DNA of 64,000 nt from Bacteroides sp. 224 (GCF_010500995.1 NZ_QVMK01000005.1:1-64000); one strand, 5' to 3'. Numbered from the stretch's first letter, positions 37,155-46,578 are shown. The notes: generated by a model not told the origin, from the sequence alone. A program made the numbers and translations.

Positions 37155-38330
37155 TTATACCTTAAACTCCAGCAAATCCACCACCTTCTCCTCGCAAAGC
37201 GTCAGTTTCTCTACTCCTTCCGTAGTTACTACCCATGAATTCTCTATTCCTAACGGACCTACTCCCGGAAGCACTATTTTGGGTTCGAGCGCGAAGATCA
37301 TTCCCGGTTCCAATTCCTGTTTATTGCGTGGAGCAAGTACAGGAGCCTCATTGATTTCCAAACCGATGCCATGACCAATGAATTTCGCTTTTTGACTCAC
37401 CCCCATGAAGTTATCGGCAAAACCGGCTTGTGTTACAACCTCTATGGCGGCATTATACAAATCTTCGCATACAGCTCCGGGCTTTGCCATGGAAATAACT
37501 TTCTCCTGGATATCCAGACAAACCTGATGGGCTTTATACGCTTCGTCAGATAATTTACCGATTGAAAATACCCGGCTCATATCACACATATATCCATTGA
37601 AGTTACCACCATAATCTACCATGATGCTTTCTCCTGCTTTCATGAGTTTGCCGTTGGCACCTACAGGCAGGGAGATGTCTGCCCCTTGTCCCCCTAAAGC
37701 AAAATCGTAAGGAGAAGGCGAAGCGGCATTGTCGCCAACAAGCAGACTACCCATAAAGATTTCCATGCTTTGGCCAAATACGCGGAAAATACCCAGACAG
37801 CCACCTAATCGCATCAGGCGTTCAATTTCGATAGAAAACTCAGTGTCTGTCATGCCTTCCCTGTATACAGAAGGAATTTTTTCATAAACTTTGGTATGTG
37901 CAATTCCTGCGCGGCGGAACATCTCGATTTCCAGTTCTGTTTTTATGCTGCGCGCCTGACGGATAATAGGAGTACCATTTACAATGGTCGACTCGGGAAA
38001 TATCTTTTCCAAACGTACATATTCGTTGTATGAAAGTTCGTCTCCTTCCAACATAAGAGTTTGTGGTATGGGGAGACCTTCTTCTTTCAAGATGTCTATT
38101 ATTTGTTCGGGTTTTCGGATGGAATGTACATGCTCTCCGGTGAAGTTATTGGGGCGTTTCACAAAAATCCTGGCCGGAGAGTGGAGCGGTAGATAAAGAT
38201 AACCACTAATGATTTGTCCTGCTGTATACAAGAGGTTTACATTACAAGCTATAAGTGCAGCATCAATATTTTGCTGAGACATAAGGGTGCGGATCTTATC
38301 TCGTCGGAATTTTAATTCGGGTAATAGCAT
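37155..38330 (-). CDS. M24-family aminopeptidase (Xaa-Pro peptidase type)
   Basis: 391-residue cytosolic metallopeptidase: an N-terminal creatinase-like domain (residues 1-~140) and a C-terminal pita-bread domain. Metal-ligand segments are readable: VDYGGNFNGYMCDMSR (two Asp), GHGIGLEINEAP (His) and FALEPKIV with GIENSWVV (two Glu). No signal peptide. It likely removes N-terminal residues next to proline from peptides. Stands alone. Confidence 0.9.
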   Translation of the reverse strand: MLLPELKFRRDKIRTLMSQQNIDAALIACNVNLLYTAGQIISGYLYLPLHSPARIFVKRPNNFTGEHVHSIRKPEQIIDILKEEGLPIPQTLMLEGDELSYNEYVRLEKIFPESTIVNGTPIIRQARSIKTELEIEMFRRAGIAHTKVYEKIPSVYREGMTDTEFSIEIERLMRLGGCLGIFRVFGQSMEIFMGSLLVGDNAASPSPYDFALGGQGADISLPVGANGKLMKAGESIMVDYGGNFNGYMCDMSRVFSIGKLSDEAYKAHQVCLDIQEKVISMAKPGAVCEDLYNAAIEVVTQAGFADNFMGVSQKAKFIGHGIGLEINEAPVLAPRNKQELEPGMIFALEPKIVLPGVGPLGIENSWVVTTEGVEKLTLCEEKVVDLLEFKV

Positions 38331-38493
38331 ACTCTTTTAGTTTATTGATTTTGTTTTTTGAAAATGCAAAACGTGATTAATAAATTGTTCCTTTTAGAAC
38401 ACAAAGGTACAAAACTACTTGTAAACAGAGGAAACAACCGACATAAAATGAATCTTGTATATGGGGAGCATTTATGCCCCGGACTGTAAGGAG

Positions 38494-38536
38494 AAAAAAA
38501 GGCGTTGCTACGGCCTATCACAGGGGGTAACAACGC
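38494..38536 (-). terminator. terminator of gdhA
   Basis: On the minus strand GCGTTGTTAC pairs with GTAGCAACGC (one mismatch) and is followed by seven T residues (38500-38494). It lies about 70 bp after the gdhA stop. Confidence 0.75.
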
Positions 38537-38604
38537 ATACCACAAATACAAATACAACTAAACAAAGTATCTTTAATTGAGTTTATAACTCAAAACTAAT
38601 AAAC

Positions 38605-39942
38605 TTAAATAATTCCTTGTCCTATCATTGCCTGAGCCACTTTCATGAATCCTGCAACGTTGGCGCCTTTCATATAATTAATATATCCGTCGGGTTCTGT
38701 GCCATATTTCACACATTGGTTATGTATACCGTGCATGATTGATTGTAATTTTTCATCCACTTCGGCAGCGCTCCAGCTAATGTGCATAGCATTCTGAGAC
38801 ATTTCCAGTCCTGATGTTGCTACACCACCCGCATTCACTGCTTTGCCGGGGCCATACATTACTTTGTTCTCAATAAAGGCATCGATCGCTTCGGGCGTAC
38901 ATCCCATATTTGAGATTTCCGCAACACAAAGAACGTTATTTTTTATGAGATTGCAAGCGTCTTCGGCATTTAATTCATTCTGAGTGGCGCAAGGAAGTGC
39001 GATATCACATTTAACTTCCCATGGTCTTTTACCTTCTACAAAGGTAGATCCGGGGAATTCATCGGCATAAGGAGCTACAATGTCGTTGCCCGTTGCCCGT
39101 AGTTCCAACATATAATCAATTTTCTCGCCGCTGATGCCGTTAGGGTCATAAATATAACCGTCTGGTCCTGAGATTGTGATTACTTTGGCACCCAGTTCGG
39201 TAGCTTTCAGGGCTGCTCCCCAAGCCACGTTTCCGAAACCGGAGATTGCTATGGTTTTATCTTTAATATCAATGCCTTTGTTTTGTAACATTTGGTTCAC
39301 AAAGTACAATCCGCCAAAACCTGTTGCTTCAGGGCGTATGAGCGAACCACCATATTCCAACCCTTTGCCGGTAAAAGTACCTGTAACCTCGCGGGTTAGC
39401 TTTTTATACATACCATACATATAACCTACTTCGCGACCACCTACGCCAATGTCTCCTGCCGGTATATCCATGTCAGGACCTAAATGACGCCACAGTTCAA
39501 GCATAAATGCCTGGCAGAAACGCATAATTTCAGCATTACTTTTTCCGCGGGGCGAGAAGTCGGACCCACCTTTACCTCCTCCCATAGGGAGAGTAGTTAA
39601 TGCATTTTTGAATGTTTGTTCAAATCCGAGGAACTTCAATATAGATAAGGTAACGGAAGCATGAAAACGAATACCTCCCTTGTAAGGGCCGATAGCGTTA
39701 TTGAACTGAACTCGATATCCAAGATTTGTTTGAACATCGCCCTTGTCATCAACCCATGTTACACGAAAAGTAAAAATACGATCGGGCTCTACCAGGCGTT
39801 CGATGATTTTAGCTTTTTCGAACTCCGGGTGTTGATTGTATATATCTTCGATGGAAATAAGAACTTCCTTTACGGCTTGAAGATATTCAGACTCGCCGGG
39901 ATGCTTAGCCTCTAATGAGGACATAATTCGTTCAATGTTCAT
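38605..39942 (-). CDS. gdhA: NAD(P)-dependent glutamate dehydrogenase
   Basis: 445-residue hexameric GDH that forms glutamate from 2-oxoglutarate and ammonia. The glutamate/ammonia site PMGGGKGGSDF holds the catalytic lysine, and the dinucleotide fold begins IAISGFGNVAWGAA. Length and sequence fit the bacterial small-subunit class. It is intact, which matters because the GS/PII/Amt genes at 58.7-60.3 kb are broken. A TATATTTG box lies on the minus strand at 40002-39995. Confidence 0.96.
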   Translation of the reverse strand: MNIERIMSSLEAKHPGESEYLQAVKEVLISIEDIYNQHPEFEKAKIIERLVEPDRIFTFRVTWVDDKGDVQTNLGYRVQFNNAIGPYKGGIRFHASVTLSILKFLGFEQTFKNALTTLPMGGGKGGSDFSPRGKSNAEIMRFCQAFMLELWRHLGPDMDIPAGDIGVGGREVGYMYGMYKKLTREVTGTFTGKGLEYGGSLIRPEATGFGGLYFVNQMLQNKGIDIKDKTIAISGFGNVAWGAALKATELGAKVITISGPDGYIYDPNGISGEKIDYMLELRATGNDIVAPYADEFPGSTFVEGKRPWEVKCDIALPCATQNELNAEDACNLIKNNVLCVAEISNMGCTPEAIDAFIENKVMYGPGKAVNAGGVATSGLEMSQNAMHISWSAAEVDEKLQSIMHGIHNQCVKYGTEPDGYINYMKGANVAGFMKVAQAMIGQGII

Positions 39943-39994
39943 AATATATGTATTAAAAAGGTTGTCTTTGATAAAATGTAAGCGTTACATGATG

Positions 39995-40002
39995 CAAATA
40001 TA
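39995..40002 (-). promoter_or_regulatory. putative -7 box for gdhA
   Basis: The minus strand reads TATATTTG followed by GCATC, 53 bp before the gdhA ATG. No -33 element is visible at standard spacing. Confidence 0.5.
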
Positions 40003-40035
40003 GTTATTTTTTTGTTTTATGAATAAGTCGGGGTG

Positions 40036-40076
40036 AAAAAAATAGCGGCAAGCTATCTTTTTAATAGTTTGCCGCT
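40036..40076 (-). terminator. terminator of the prolyl oligopeptidase gene
   Basis: AGCGGCAAACTAT and ATAGCTTGCCGCT (minus strand, one mismatch) form a 13-bp stem followed by a T run (40042-40036). It lies 25 bp after the stop of the S9 peptidase. Confidence 0.85.
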
Positions 40077-40101
40077 GTCTCCTTAAATAAGGAATCTCCT
40101 T

Positions 40102-42210
40102 TTAGAACGTTGGTTCCATTTGAAGACTATGCATGATAAATCCATAAATATCTGCCTGCTCTTCCAGAATTTTTCCGATAGGTTTTCCTGCTCCATGCCC
40201 GGCTTTGGTATCTATACGGATAAGAGTAGGGTTTTTACCATCATTACACTCTTGTAAACGGGCGGCGAACTTAAAGGAGTGCGCCGGCACCACGCGGTCG
40301 TCATGATCGGCAGTGGTCACAAGGGTAGGAGGGTAGGTAGTACCCAGTTTTAGGTTGTGCAAGGGCGAGTAAGCATACAGGTATTCAAACATCTCTTTAT
40401 TGTCTTCGCTTGTGCCATAATCGCTGGCCCAATTCCAGCCAATAGTGAATTTGTGATAGCGCAGCATATCCATTACACCTACTTGGGGGATGGCGGCTCC
40501 AAAAAGATCGGGGCGCTGTGTCATACAGGCACCCACTAAAAGTCCGCCATTAGAACCACCAACAATGGCAATTCTGTTTGCAGAGGTATATTGATGATCT
40601 ATCAAGTATTCGGCAGCAGCAATAAAGTCGTTAAATACATTTTGCTTATTCATTTTGGTTCCGGATACGTGCCATTCTTCGCCATATTCGCCTCCACCAC
40701 GAAGATTTACTTGTACATAGATACCACCGTTTTCGAGGAAAGGAATACGATTGGTAGAGAAATTAGGATACAGGTTAATGTTAAAGCCCCCATAACCATA
40801 CAGATATACAGGATTGTTTCCGTCTTTTTTCAGGTCCTTTTTATAAGTAAGGAACATAGGCACTTTTACACCGTCTTTGCTCGGGTAAAAGATTTGTTCG
40901 GTAATAAAATCATCTCCTTTGAACTTTAAATCCGGCGCACGAAACAACTCATACGTGTTGTTATCCATATCATAAGAATAAATAGAGTTGGGGAAGGTGA
41001 AAGATGTGAAGGTAAAGAAACACTCTTTATCATTTTTCTTTCCACTAAATCCGGCAGAACCCAATGTTGGGAACTTGATTTCGTGCTTTAATTTTCCGTT
41101 AAGTTCATATACATAAGCGTGTGTAGAGGCATCCTGGTTATAGCTGAGGAAGAATTTCTCTCCAATAATTTGCACACCATCCAATACATATTTATTTTCA
41201 GGAATAAGTTCTTTCCAATTCTTTATTTCAGGTTTAGAGAAATCTGCTACCATAACTTTGCCTTTAGGAGCATTGTAAGTAGTATAAATATAGATTTTAT
41301 TTCCTATTACCTCAATCGGCGAATATTGAAATTCATTGTTGGAAGCAATTTCTACTACAGGGGCATCTTTCTTTGTCAAGTCTTTCATAAAGAGTCGATT
41401 ACCAAGCGAAGAACCGGATTCCTGAAGGAACATAGCCCGCTCATCTTCGCTGACACTGGCCCGGTAAAGACGTTTGGGATAGTTTTTGTTTTGATAAACC
41501 AATTTATCTTCACTCTGAGGCTTTCCAATTGTATGGTAATAGATTTTATGATTCTCGTTAACGGCAGAATATACCGAACCATCAGTAGGCATATCATAAG
41601 CACTGTAATAAAAACCATCTCCTTGCCAGGATGCACCTGTGAATTTGGCCCATTGAATATGATCGTCTAATAATTGACCGGTGTTGGCATCCATTACAAA
41701 GATTTCATTCCAGTCCGATCCGCTTTTCGATATAGTATAAGCTACAAATTTCTGATTGTTCGAAAAGAAAACGCCGCCTAATGAAACAGTTCCGTCATCT
41801 GAAAGTTTGTTAGGATCAAGAAATACGCGTGGTTCGCTCTCTTTGGTATCTTGCACGTAAAGTACAGATTGGTTCTGAAGCCCGTCGTTCTTATAAAAGT
41901 AATACTTTCCATTCCGTTTAAAAGGAGCGCCTATCTTTTCGTAATCGGCAAGATCGGTTAATCGTTGTAACAAAGCACCACGGAATGGTATTTGTTTCAG
42001 GTATTCGCCTGTTACTTTATTCTGGGCTTCTACCCAAGAGGCTGTAGCTTCGGATCTATCGTCTTCGAGCCAACGATAAGGATCGGCTACTTCGGTTTCA
42101 AAGTATACATCAACAGTGTCTACTTTCGTTGTTTTCGGATAATTCATTTTCTTTTGTTGTGAGCAGGATGCTACCATAATTACACATACTAAGAGGAGTG
42201 TTTTTTTCAT
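40102..42210 (-). CDS. prolyl oligopeptidase (S9A), lipoprotein
   Basis: 702-residue serine peptidase with lipobox VASC near residue 16, so it is probably anchored in the envelope. The N-terminal ~400 residues form the beta-propeller (start PYRWLEDDRSEATASWVEAQN); the C-terminal alpha/beta hydrolase has GGSNGGLLVG (Ser), DHDDRV (Asp) and KAGHGAGK (His). It cleaves short peptides after proline. Typical length. A TAATTTTG box is on the minus strand at 42249-42242. Confidence 0.93.
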   Translation of the reverse strand: MKKTLLLVCVIMVASCSQQKKMNYPKTTKVDTVDVYFETEVADPYRWLEDDRSEATASWVEAQNKVTGEYLKQIPFRGALLQRLTDLADYEKIGAPFKRNGKYYFYKNDGLQNQSVLYVQDTKESEPRVFLDPNKLSDDGTVSLGGVFFSNNQKFVAYTISKSGSDWNEIFVMDANTGQLLDDHIQWAKFTGASWQGDGFYYSAYDMPTDGSVYSAVNENHKIYYHTIGKPQSEDKLVYQNKNYPKRLYRASVSEDERAMFLQESGSSLGNRLFMKDLTKKDAPVVEIASNNEFQYSPIEVIGNKIYIYTTYNAPKGKVMVADFSKPEIKNWKELIPENKYVLDGVQIIGEKFFLSYNQDASTHAYVYELNGKLKHEIKFPTLGSAGFSGKKNDKECFFTFTSFTFPNSIYSYDMDNNTYELFRAPDLKFKGDDFITEQIFYPSKDGVKVPMFLTYKKDLKKDGNNPVYLYGYGGFNINLYPNFSTNRIPFLENGGIYVQVNLRGGGEYGEEWHVSGTKMNKQNVFNDFIAAAEYLIDHQYTSANRIAIVGGSNGGLLVGACMTQRPDLFGAAIPQVGVMDMLRYHKFTIGWNWASDYGTSEDNKEMFEYLYAYSPLHNLKLGTTYPPTLVTTADHDDRVVPAHSFKFAARLQECNDGKNPTLIRIDTKAGHGAGKPIGKILEEQADIYGFIMHSLQMEPTF

Positions 42211-42293
42211 AAGTAAGTTTCAAATTGATACAAGTTAAATACAAAATTACGATAATTCTTTGTGAAGCTTACCCGTTGGAGAGATTAATTTAG

Positions 42294-42469
42294 AATCTAT
42301 TCTTTTTCTATGCGGAATCTATTTCTTTTCTGTGCGAAATCTATTTGTTTTCCTTATGAAAATTATTCGTCCACCCGCGGAGTACTTTGCGTCCACCCGC
42401 GGGAGACTTTGCGTCCACCCGTGGAGTACGTTGCGTCCACCCGCGGGTGGACGAATAACTTTTGCAAGA
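42294..42469. repeat. eight-unit 22-bp-period array with sequence drift
   Basis: Eight consecutive 22-bp units begin at 42294. Units 1-3 start AATCTATT (42294, 42316, 42338), unit 4 starts with the diverged AAATTATT (42360) and continues into CGTCCACCCGCGG; GTCCACCC then recurs at 42369, 42391, 42413 and 42435, always 22 bp apart. The last unit is inverted (TGGACGAATAA) against unit 4 (TTATTCGTCCA). It lies between the divergent S9 peptidase and pyruvate-binding genes and has no coding content I can support. Confidence 0.85.
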
Positions 42470-42621
42470 AAAAATAATAGTTGGCAGATGAAACAAAAAT
42501 AAATTTCAGTATAAAAACAAAAAGAACCGACATGTCTTATTATATACTGGTTCTTAAATAGATAAGTAGATGTTCATAATTAGTTCATATAGGTTCGGAA
42601 ATGATTGAAACCGGATTATTT

Positions 42622-42745
42622 TTAAGCCACGGATTACGCTGATTGCACGGATTTTAAAACACGGATAAATATTTTACTAGTTTGATATCACAAATTAAAA
42701 TCTGTGTTTAAAAATCCGTCTAATCTGCGTAATCCGTGGCTAAAT
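42622..42745. repeat. long inverted repeat (CCACGGATTACGC type)
   Basis: AGCCACGGATTACGC at the left returns as GCGTAATCCGTGGCT at 42727-42741; pairing extends over ~40 bp per arm with mismatches and includes ACGGATTTTAAAACAC against GTGTTTAAAAATCCGT. It is one of two adjacent long hairpins in this 770-bp intergenic region. Confidence 0.8.
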
Positions 42746-42763
42746 TAAAATTAAAGTAAATGA

Positions 42764-42882
42764 GGATAGATACGCGGAAAAAACGGAATGAGCAGAAACA
42801 CGCGGAATTATTTTTTCTGCGACATAAGGACGAAAATATATCTTCCGCGTTCATCCGTTCATTCCGTTTTTTCCGCGTATCC
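42764..42882. repeat. long inverted repeat (ACGCGGAAAAAACGG type)
   Basis: GGATAGATACGCGGAAAAAA at the left pairs with the right end TTTTTTCCGCGTATCC, and the pairing continues through CGGAATGAGC against GTTCATTCCG with a few mismatches and a short insertion. Arms of ~40 bp enclose ~35 bases. Confidence 0.8.
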
Positions 42883-42943
42883 ATTTCAACTTAACTCAAA
42901 ACAAATACAAACTAATTCTGAACACTTAATAAAGAACTATTTA

Positions 42944-42978
42944 TACCTTTGTAACTCGTAACTGGTAACTCGTAACTA
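42944..42978 (+). promoter_or_regulatory. -7 box followed by four 7-bp repeats forming the leader
   Basis: TACCTTTG (42944-42951) fits the -7 consensus. From 42951, GTAACTC, GTAACTG, GTAACTC and GTAACTA follow in tandem, ending 7 bp before the ATG at 42985. The untranslated leader of the downstream gene would therefore be almost entirely this heptamer repeat, here present as one arm only with no inverted partner. Confidence 0.55.
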
Positions 42979-42984
42979 AAAGCC

Positions 42985-45942
42985 ATGCTCAGTAAACTAA
43001 AATTAAATCAACTCTTCAAGGATACGCAATTTGTAAACTTGATGCCCCATCGTATCTTTAATGTATTATTAATAGCCAATCCTTACGATGCTTTTATGCT
43101 TGAGGATGATGGTCGGATTGATGAAAAGCTTTTTAATGAATACACCTCGCTATCACTTCGTTATCCTCCTCGTTTTTCGCAGGTTTCTACCGAAGAGGAA
43201 GCGTTGGCAGCATTGAGTGAAATGAGTTTTGACTTGGTTATTTGTATGCCGGGTACGGGAGATAACGATAGCTTTGATATTGGTCGGCGCATTAAATCAT
43301 TGTATGAGCATATTCCCATTGTTATATTAACCCCTTTCAGCCGGGGGATAACCAAGCGCATTGCCGATGAAGACTTGAGTGCTTTCGATTATATTTTTTG
43401 CTGGTTGGGGAATACAGATTTGTTATTGTCTATCATTAAACTTATTGAAGATAAAATGAATCTGGAACACGATGTGGAAGAAGTAGGCGTACAACTTATT
43501 TTGTTGGTAGAAGACAGTATCCGTTTCTATTCATCTGCATTGCCTAATCTGTATAAATTTGTGTTGATGCAAAGTCAGGAGTTCAGTACCGAAGCCTTAA
43601 ATGCCCATCAACGAACGTTGCGAATGCGTGGACGTCCTAAAATCGTATTAGCTCGCTCTTACGAGGAGGCTACTTATATATATGATAAGTATAAGAATAA
43701 TGTATTAGGAGTTATTACCGATGTTCGTTTTCCGAAAGGAGAGAATAAAGATGCCTTAGCGGGTATTAAATTATGCAGCTATATAAGAAAGGAGGACCCG
43801 TTTGTACCTCTTATTATCCAATCTTCCGAGGCGGATAATGTAGCGTATGCTTCGAAATACGGTGCAACTTTTATTGATAAGAATTCAAAGAAGATGGATG
43901 TCGATTTGCGACAGGTAGTTTCAGATAATTTCGGATTTGGCGATTTTATATTTCGTAATCCAAGCACCAATGAAGAAATTGCCCGTGTGCGCAATCTGAA
44001 AGAGTTGCAGAATGTAATATTTGCTATTCCGGCAGAGTCATTCCTCTACCATATAAGTCGTAATCATGTATCTCGTTGGCTTTATTCGCGAGCTATGTTT
44101 CCTGTGGCCGAGTTCCTGAAACCGATAACAGGACACACCATGCAAGACTTGGATATGCACCGCCAGATTATCTTCGAAGCCATAGTGAAGTATCGCAAAA
44201 TGAAGAATCAGGGAGTGGTAGCCATTTTCCGGCGCGATCGTTTCGACAGATACTCCAACTTTGCCCGCATTGGAGAGGGTTCTCTGGGAGGGAAGGGTAG
44301 AGGACTGGCGTTTATCGATAATATGGTAAAGCGATATCCCGAGTATTATGAATTTGAGAATGCACATATAGCCATCCCCAAAACGGTGGTGCTTTGTACC
44401 GATGTGTTCGATGAGTTTATGGAGACGAACGGCCTTTATCAGATAGCATTAAGCGATGCCGATGATGAATCCATTCTTCGCCATTTCTTACGGGCTAAAC
44501 TACCGGATAGATTTATTGAAGACTTCTTCACCTTCTTCGATGTAGTGAAGTCGCCCATTGCCATACGCTCTTCGAGTATGCTGGAAGATTCTCATTATCA
44601 GCCTTTTGCCGGAATCTATAATACGTATATGATTCCTTATCTGGACGATAAATACGAAATGCTTCGCATGCTTTCGGATGCCATCAAAGGAGTGTATGCT
44701 TCTGTTTATTTTAAGGATAGTAAAGCTTATATGCAGGCTACCAGCAATGTGATTGATCAGGAAAAAATGGCGGTTATTCTGCAAGAGGTAGTCGGCACTC
44801 AGTACGGAGATCATTTCTATCCTTCTATGAGTGGCGTGGCTCGTTCTTTAAACTATTATCCCATTGGCGATGAAAAAGCAGAGGAGGGCACAGTGAACCT
44901 TGCTTTAGGACTGGGTAAATATATTGTGGATGGTGGAATGACGCTGCGCTTTTCTCCTTACCACCCCAATCAGGTGTTGCAAACCAGTGAAATGGAAATA
45001 GCTCTAAAGGAAACTCAAACCAAGTTTTATGCACTCGATTTAAAGAACGTAGCCCAGGAGTTTTCCATTGATGACGGGTTTAACCTCCTGAAACTTCATG
45101 TAAAAGATGCCGAAAAAGATGGCTCATTGCGATATATTGCTTCTACCTACGATCCTTATGATATGGTAATACGAGATGGCTTATATCCCGGTGGACGTAA
45201 AGTGATTACTTTCGCCAATATATTACAGCATGATGTGTTTCCTCTTGCTCGTATTCTGCAATTGGTTTTGGAGCATAGCAATACGGAGGTAAGGCGTCCG
45301 GTAGAAATAGAATTTGCAGTCAATATGAATCGGGATAGAGAACGATCGGGCACTTTCTATCTGTTACAAATTCGCCCGATTGTAGACTCCAAAGAAATGC
45401 TGGATGAGGATCTTGCTATTATTCCGGATGAACAATGCATCCTTCGATCTCAAAATAGTTTGGGGCATGGCATTATAGATGATGTATTTGATGTTGTATA
45501 TGTAAAAACAGATAATTATAGTGCGAGCAATAACCAGATGATAGCTTACGAAATAGAGAAGATAAATCAAAAATTTCTCAATGAATGCAAGAATTATGTG
45601 TTGGTTGGTCCCGGTCGTTGGGGCTCCAGCGATACATGGTTAGGTATTCCTGTGAAGTGGCCGCATATCAGCGCTGCTAAAGTTATTGTGGAGGCCGGGC
45701 TGACAAACTATCGGGTAGATCCGAGTCAGGGAACGCACTTCTTCCAGAACCTGACATCATTTGGAGTAGGTTACTTTACCATCAATGCATTTATGAATGA
45801 TGGTGTTTACGATCAGGACTTTCTGAATAACTTGCCCGTAGTGGAAGAAACTAAGTATTTGCGACATGTCCGTTTTTCTTCTCCTATTATGATAAAGATG
45901 GATGGAAAGAAGAAACTGGGAGTAGTGCTGAAACCGGAATAG
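42985..45942 (+). CDS. receiver-domain/PEP-synthase-N-like (pyruvate/ATP-binding) fusion protein
   Basis: 985-residue protein. Residues ~25-160 are a degenerate receiver-like domain; residues ~170-310 are a second receiver with conserved acidic pair (Glu176-Asp177), phospho-acceptor Asp246 (ITDVRFP), Ser280/281 and Lys299. The C-terminal ~550 residues resemble the ATP-binding N-terminal domain of PEP synthase/PPDK (GEGSLGGKGRGLAF, IAIRSSSMLEDS, FAGIYNTY, LLQIRPIV). The phosphohistidine and PEP-utilising domains are absent, so it cannot be a complete PEP synthase. It may be a signal-controlled phosphotransferase or a regulator; I cannot tell which. Confidence 0.8.
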   Translation: MLSKLKLNQLFKDTQFVNLMPHRIFNVLLIANPYDAFMLEDDGRIDEKLFNEYTSLSLRYPPRFSQVSTEEEALAALSEMSFDLVICMPGTGDNDSFDIGRRIKSLYEHIPIVILTPFSRGITKRIADEDLSAFDYIFCWLGNTDLLLSIIKLIEDKMNLEHDVEEVGVQLILLVEDSIRFYSSALPNLYKFVLMQSQEFSTEALNAHQRTLRMRGRPKIVLARSYEEATYIYDKYKNNVLGVITDVRFPKGENKDALAGIKLCSYIRKEDPFVPLIIQSSEADNVAYASKYGATFIDKNSKKMDVDLRQVVSDNFGFGDFIFRNPSTNEEIARVRNLKELQNVIFAIPAESFLYHISRNHVSRWLYSRAMFPVAEFLKPITGHTMQDLDMHRQIIFEAIVKYRKMKNQGVVAIFRRDRFDRYSNFARIGEGSLGGKGRGLAFIDNMVKRYPEYYEFENAHIAIPKTVVLCTDVFDEFMETNGLYQIALSDADDESILRHFLRAKLPDRFIEDFFTFFDVVKSPIAIRSSSMLEDSHYQPFAGIYNTYMIPYLDDKYEMLRMLSDAIKGVYASVYFKDSKAYMQATSNVIDQEKMAVILQEVVGTQYGDHFYPSMSGVARSLNYYPIGDEKAEEGTVNLALGLGKYIVDGGMTLRFSPYHPNQVLQTSEMEIALKETQTKFYALDLKNVAQEFSIDDGFNLLKLHVKDAEKDGSLRYIASTYDPYDMVIRDGLYPGGRKVITFANILQHDVFPLARILQLVLEHSNTEVRRPVEIEFAVNMNRDRERSGTFYLLQIRPIVDSKEMLDEDLAIIPDEQCILRSQNSLGHGIIDDVFDVVYVKTDNYSASNNQMIAYEIEKINQKFLNECKNYVLVGPGRWGSSDTWLGIPVKWPHISAAKVIVEAGLTNYRVDPSQGTHFFQNLTSFGVGYFTINAFMNDGVYDQDFLNNLPVVEETKYLRHVRFSSPIMIKMDGKKKLGVVLKPE

Positions 45943-45979
45943 AATTTTATGACACACTTTCTTTCCTCGTATAATATAG

Positions 45980-46049
45980 AATGAACACAGAGGTACAAAG
46001 ACACAGAGAAAGAATATAGACTCTGTGTCTTTGTGACTCTGTGTTCATT
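45980..46049. repeat. long inverted repeat (CACAGAG type)
   Basis: 29-bp arms (45980-46008 and 46021-46049) match except for two adjacent bases; the right arm reads CTCTGTGTCTTTGTGACTCT and onward. The loop is 12 bases. A closely related element is at 54066-54145. Confidence 0.9.
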
Positions 46050-46091
46050 AATTATTTTTATTCAACTCATTTATAAATCATTCTTTTTATG

Positions 46092-46099
46092 TAAGTTTG
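46092..46099 (+). promoter_or_regulatory. putative -7 box for rpiB
   Basis: TAAGTTTG fits TAnnTTTG, 32 bp before ATG 46132. It lies downstream of an in-frame upstream start at 46033, which supports the later ATG. Confidence 0.5.
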
Positions 46100-46131
46100 C
46101 CGAATTGAAAAGAAAAATCGAAAATTACGGT

Positions 46132-46578
46132 ATGAAAGAATTGATAGGTTTAGCCTCCGACCATGCAGGATTTGAACTAAAAGAGTTTGTGAAAGAACTT
46201 CTTATAAAGCAGGGAAAAGAAGTGAAAGACTTTGGCACATATAGTAAGGATAGTTGCGACTATGCTGACTTTGCTCATCCGTTAGCTTTGGCCGTGGAAG
46301 CAGGAGAGTGTACGCAGGGTATTGCTGTTTGTGGTAGTGGAAGCGGTATTAATATGACTTTAAATAAGCATCAGGGCATTAGAGCAGCTTTATGTTGGAT
46401 GCCCGAAATAGCTACATTGGCTCGCCAACATAATGATGCAAATATTTTGGTTATGCCGGGTCGATTTATATCTACAGAAATGGCAGAACAAATCATTTCA
46501 GCTTTTTTTGCCGGTGAATTTGAGGGTGGAAGGCATTTGGAGCGAATAAAGAAGATGCCGGTTGCTGCTACAAAATAA
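46132..46578 (+). CDS. rpiB: ribose-5-phosphate isomerase B
   Basis: 148-residue RpiB, which interconverts ribose-5-phosphate and ribulose-5-phosphate. The start IGLASDHAGFELK, the active-site Cys67 in CGSGSGI and the LARQHNDANIL segment are conserved. An in-frame extension to 46033 exists but would place the promoter inside the gene and adds no family-like sequence, so ATG 46132 is used. The enzyme is full length. Confidence 0.95.
   Translation: MKELIGLASDHAGFELKEFVKELLIKQGKEVKDFGTYSKDSCDYADFAHPLALAVEAGECTQGIAVCGSGSGINMTLNKHQGIRAALCWMPEIATLARQHNDANILVMPGRFISTEMAEQIISAFFAGEFEGGRHLERIKKMPVAATK

Noticed and set aside
38342..38557. Small minus-strand gene between the M24 peptidase and gdhA
   Set aside because: It spans the gdhA terminator hairpin and has no recognisable domain or start context.
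42294..42469. CRISPR-like array of 22-bp units
   Set aside because: There are no unique spacers between constant repeats; the units are contiguous and drift in sequence, and no cas genes are nearby.
46033..46131. N-terminal extension of RpiB
   Set aside because: The extra 33 residues are not RpiB-like and contain the -7 box at 46092.
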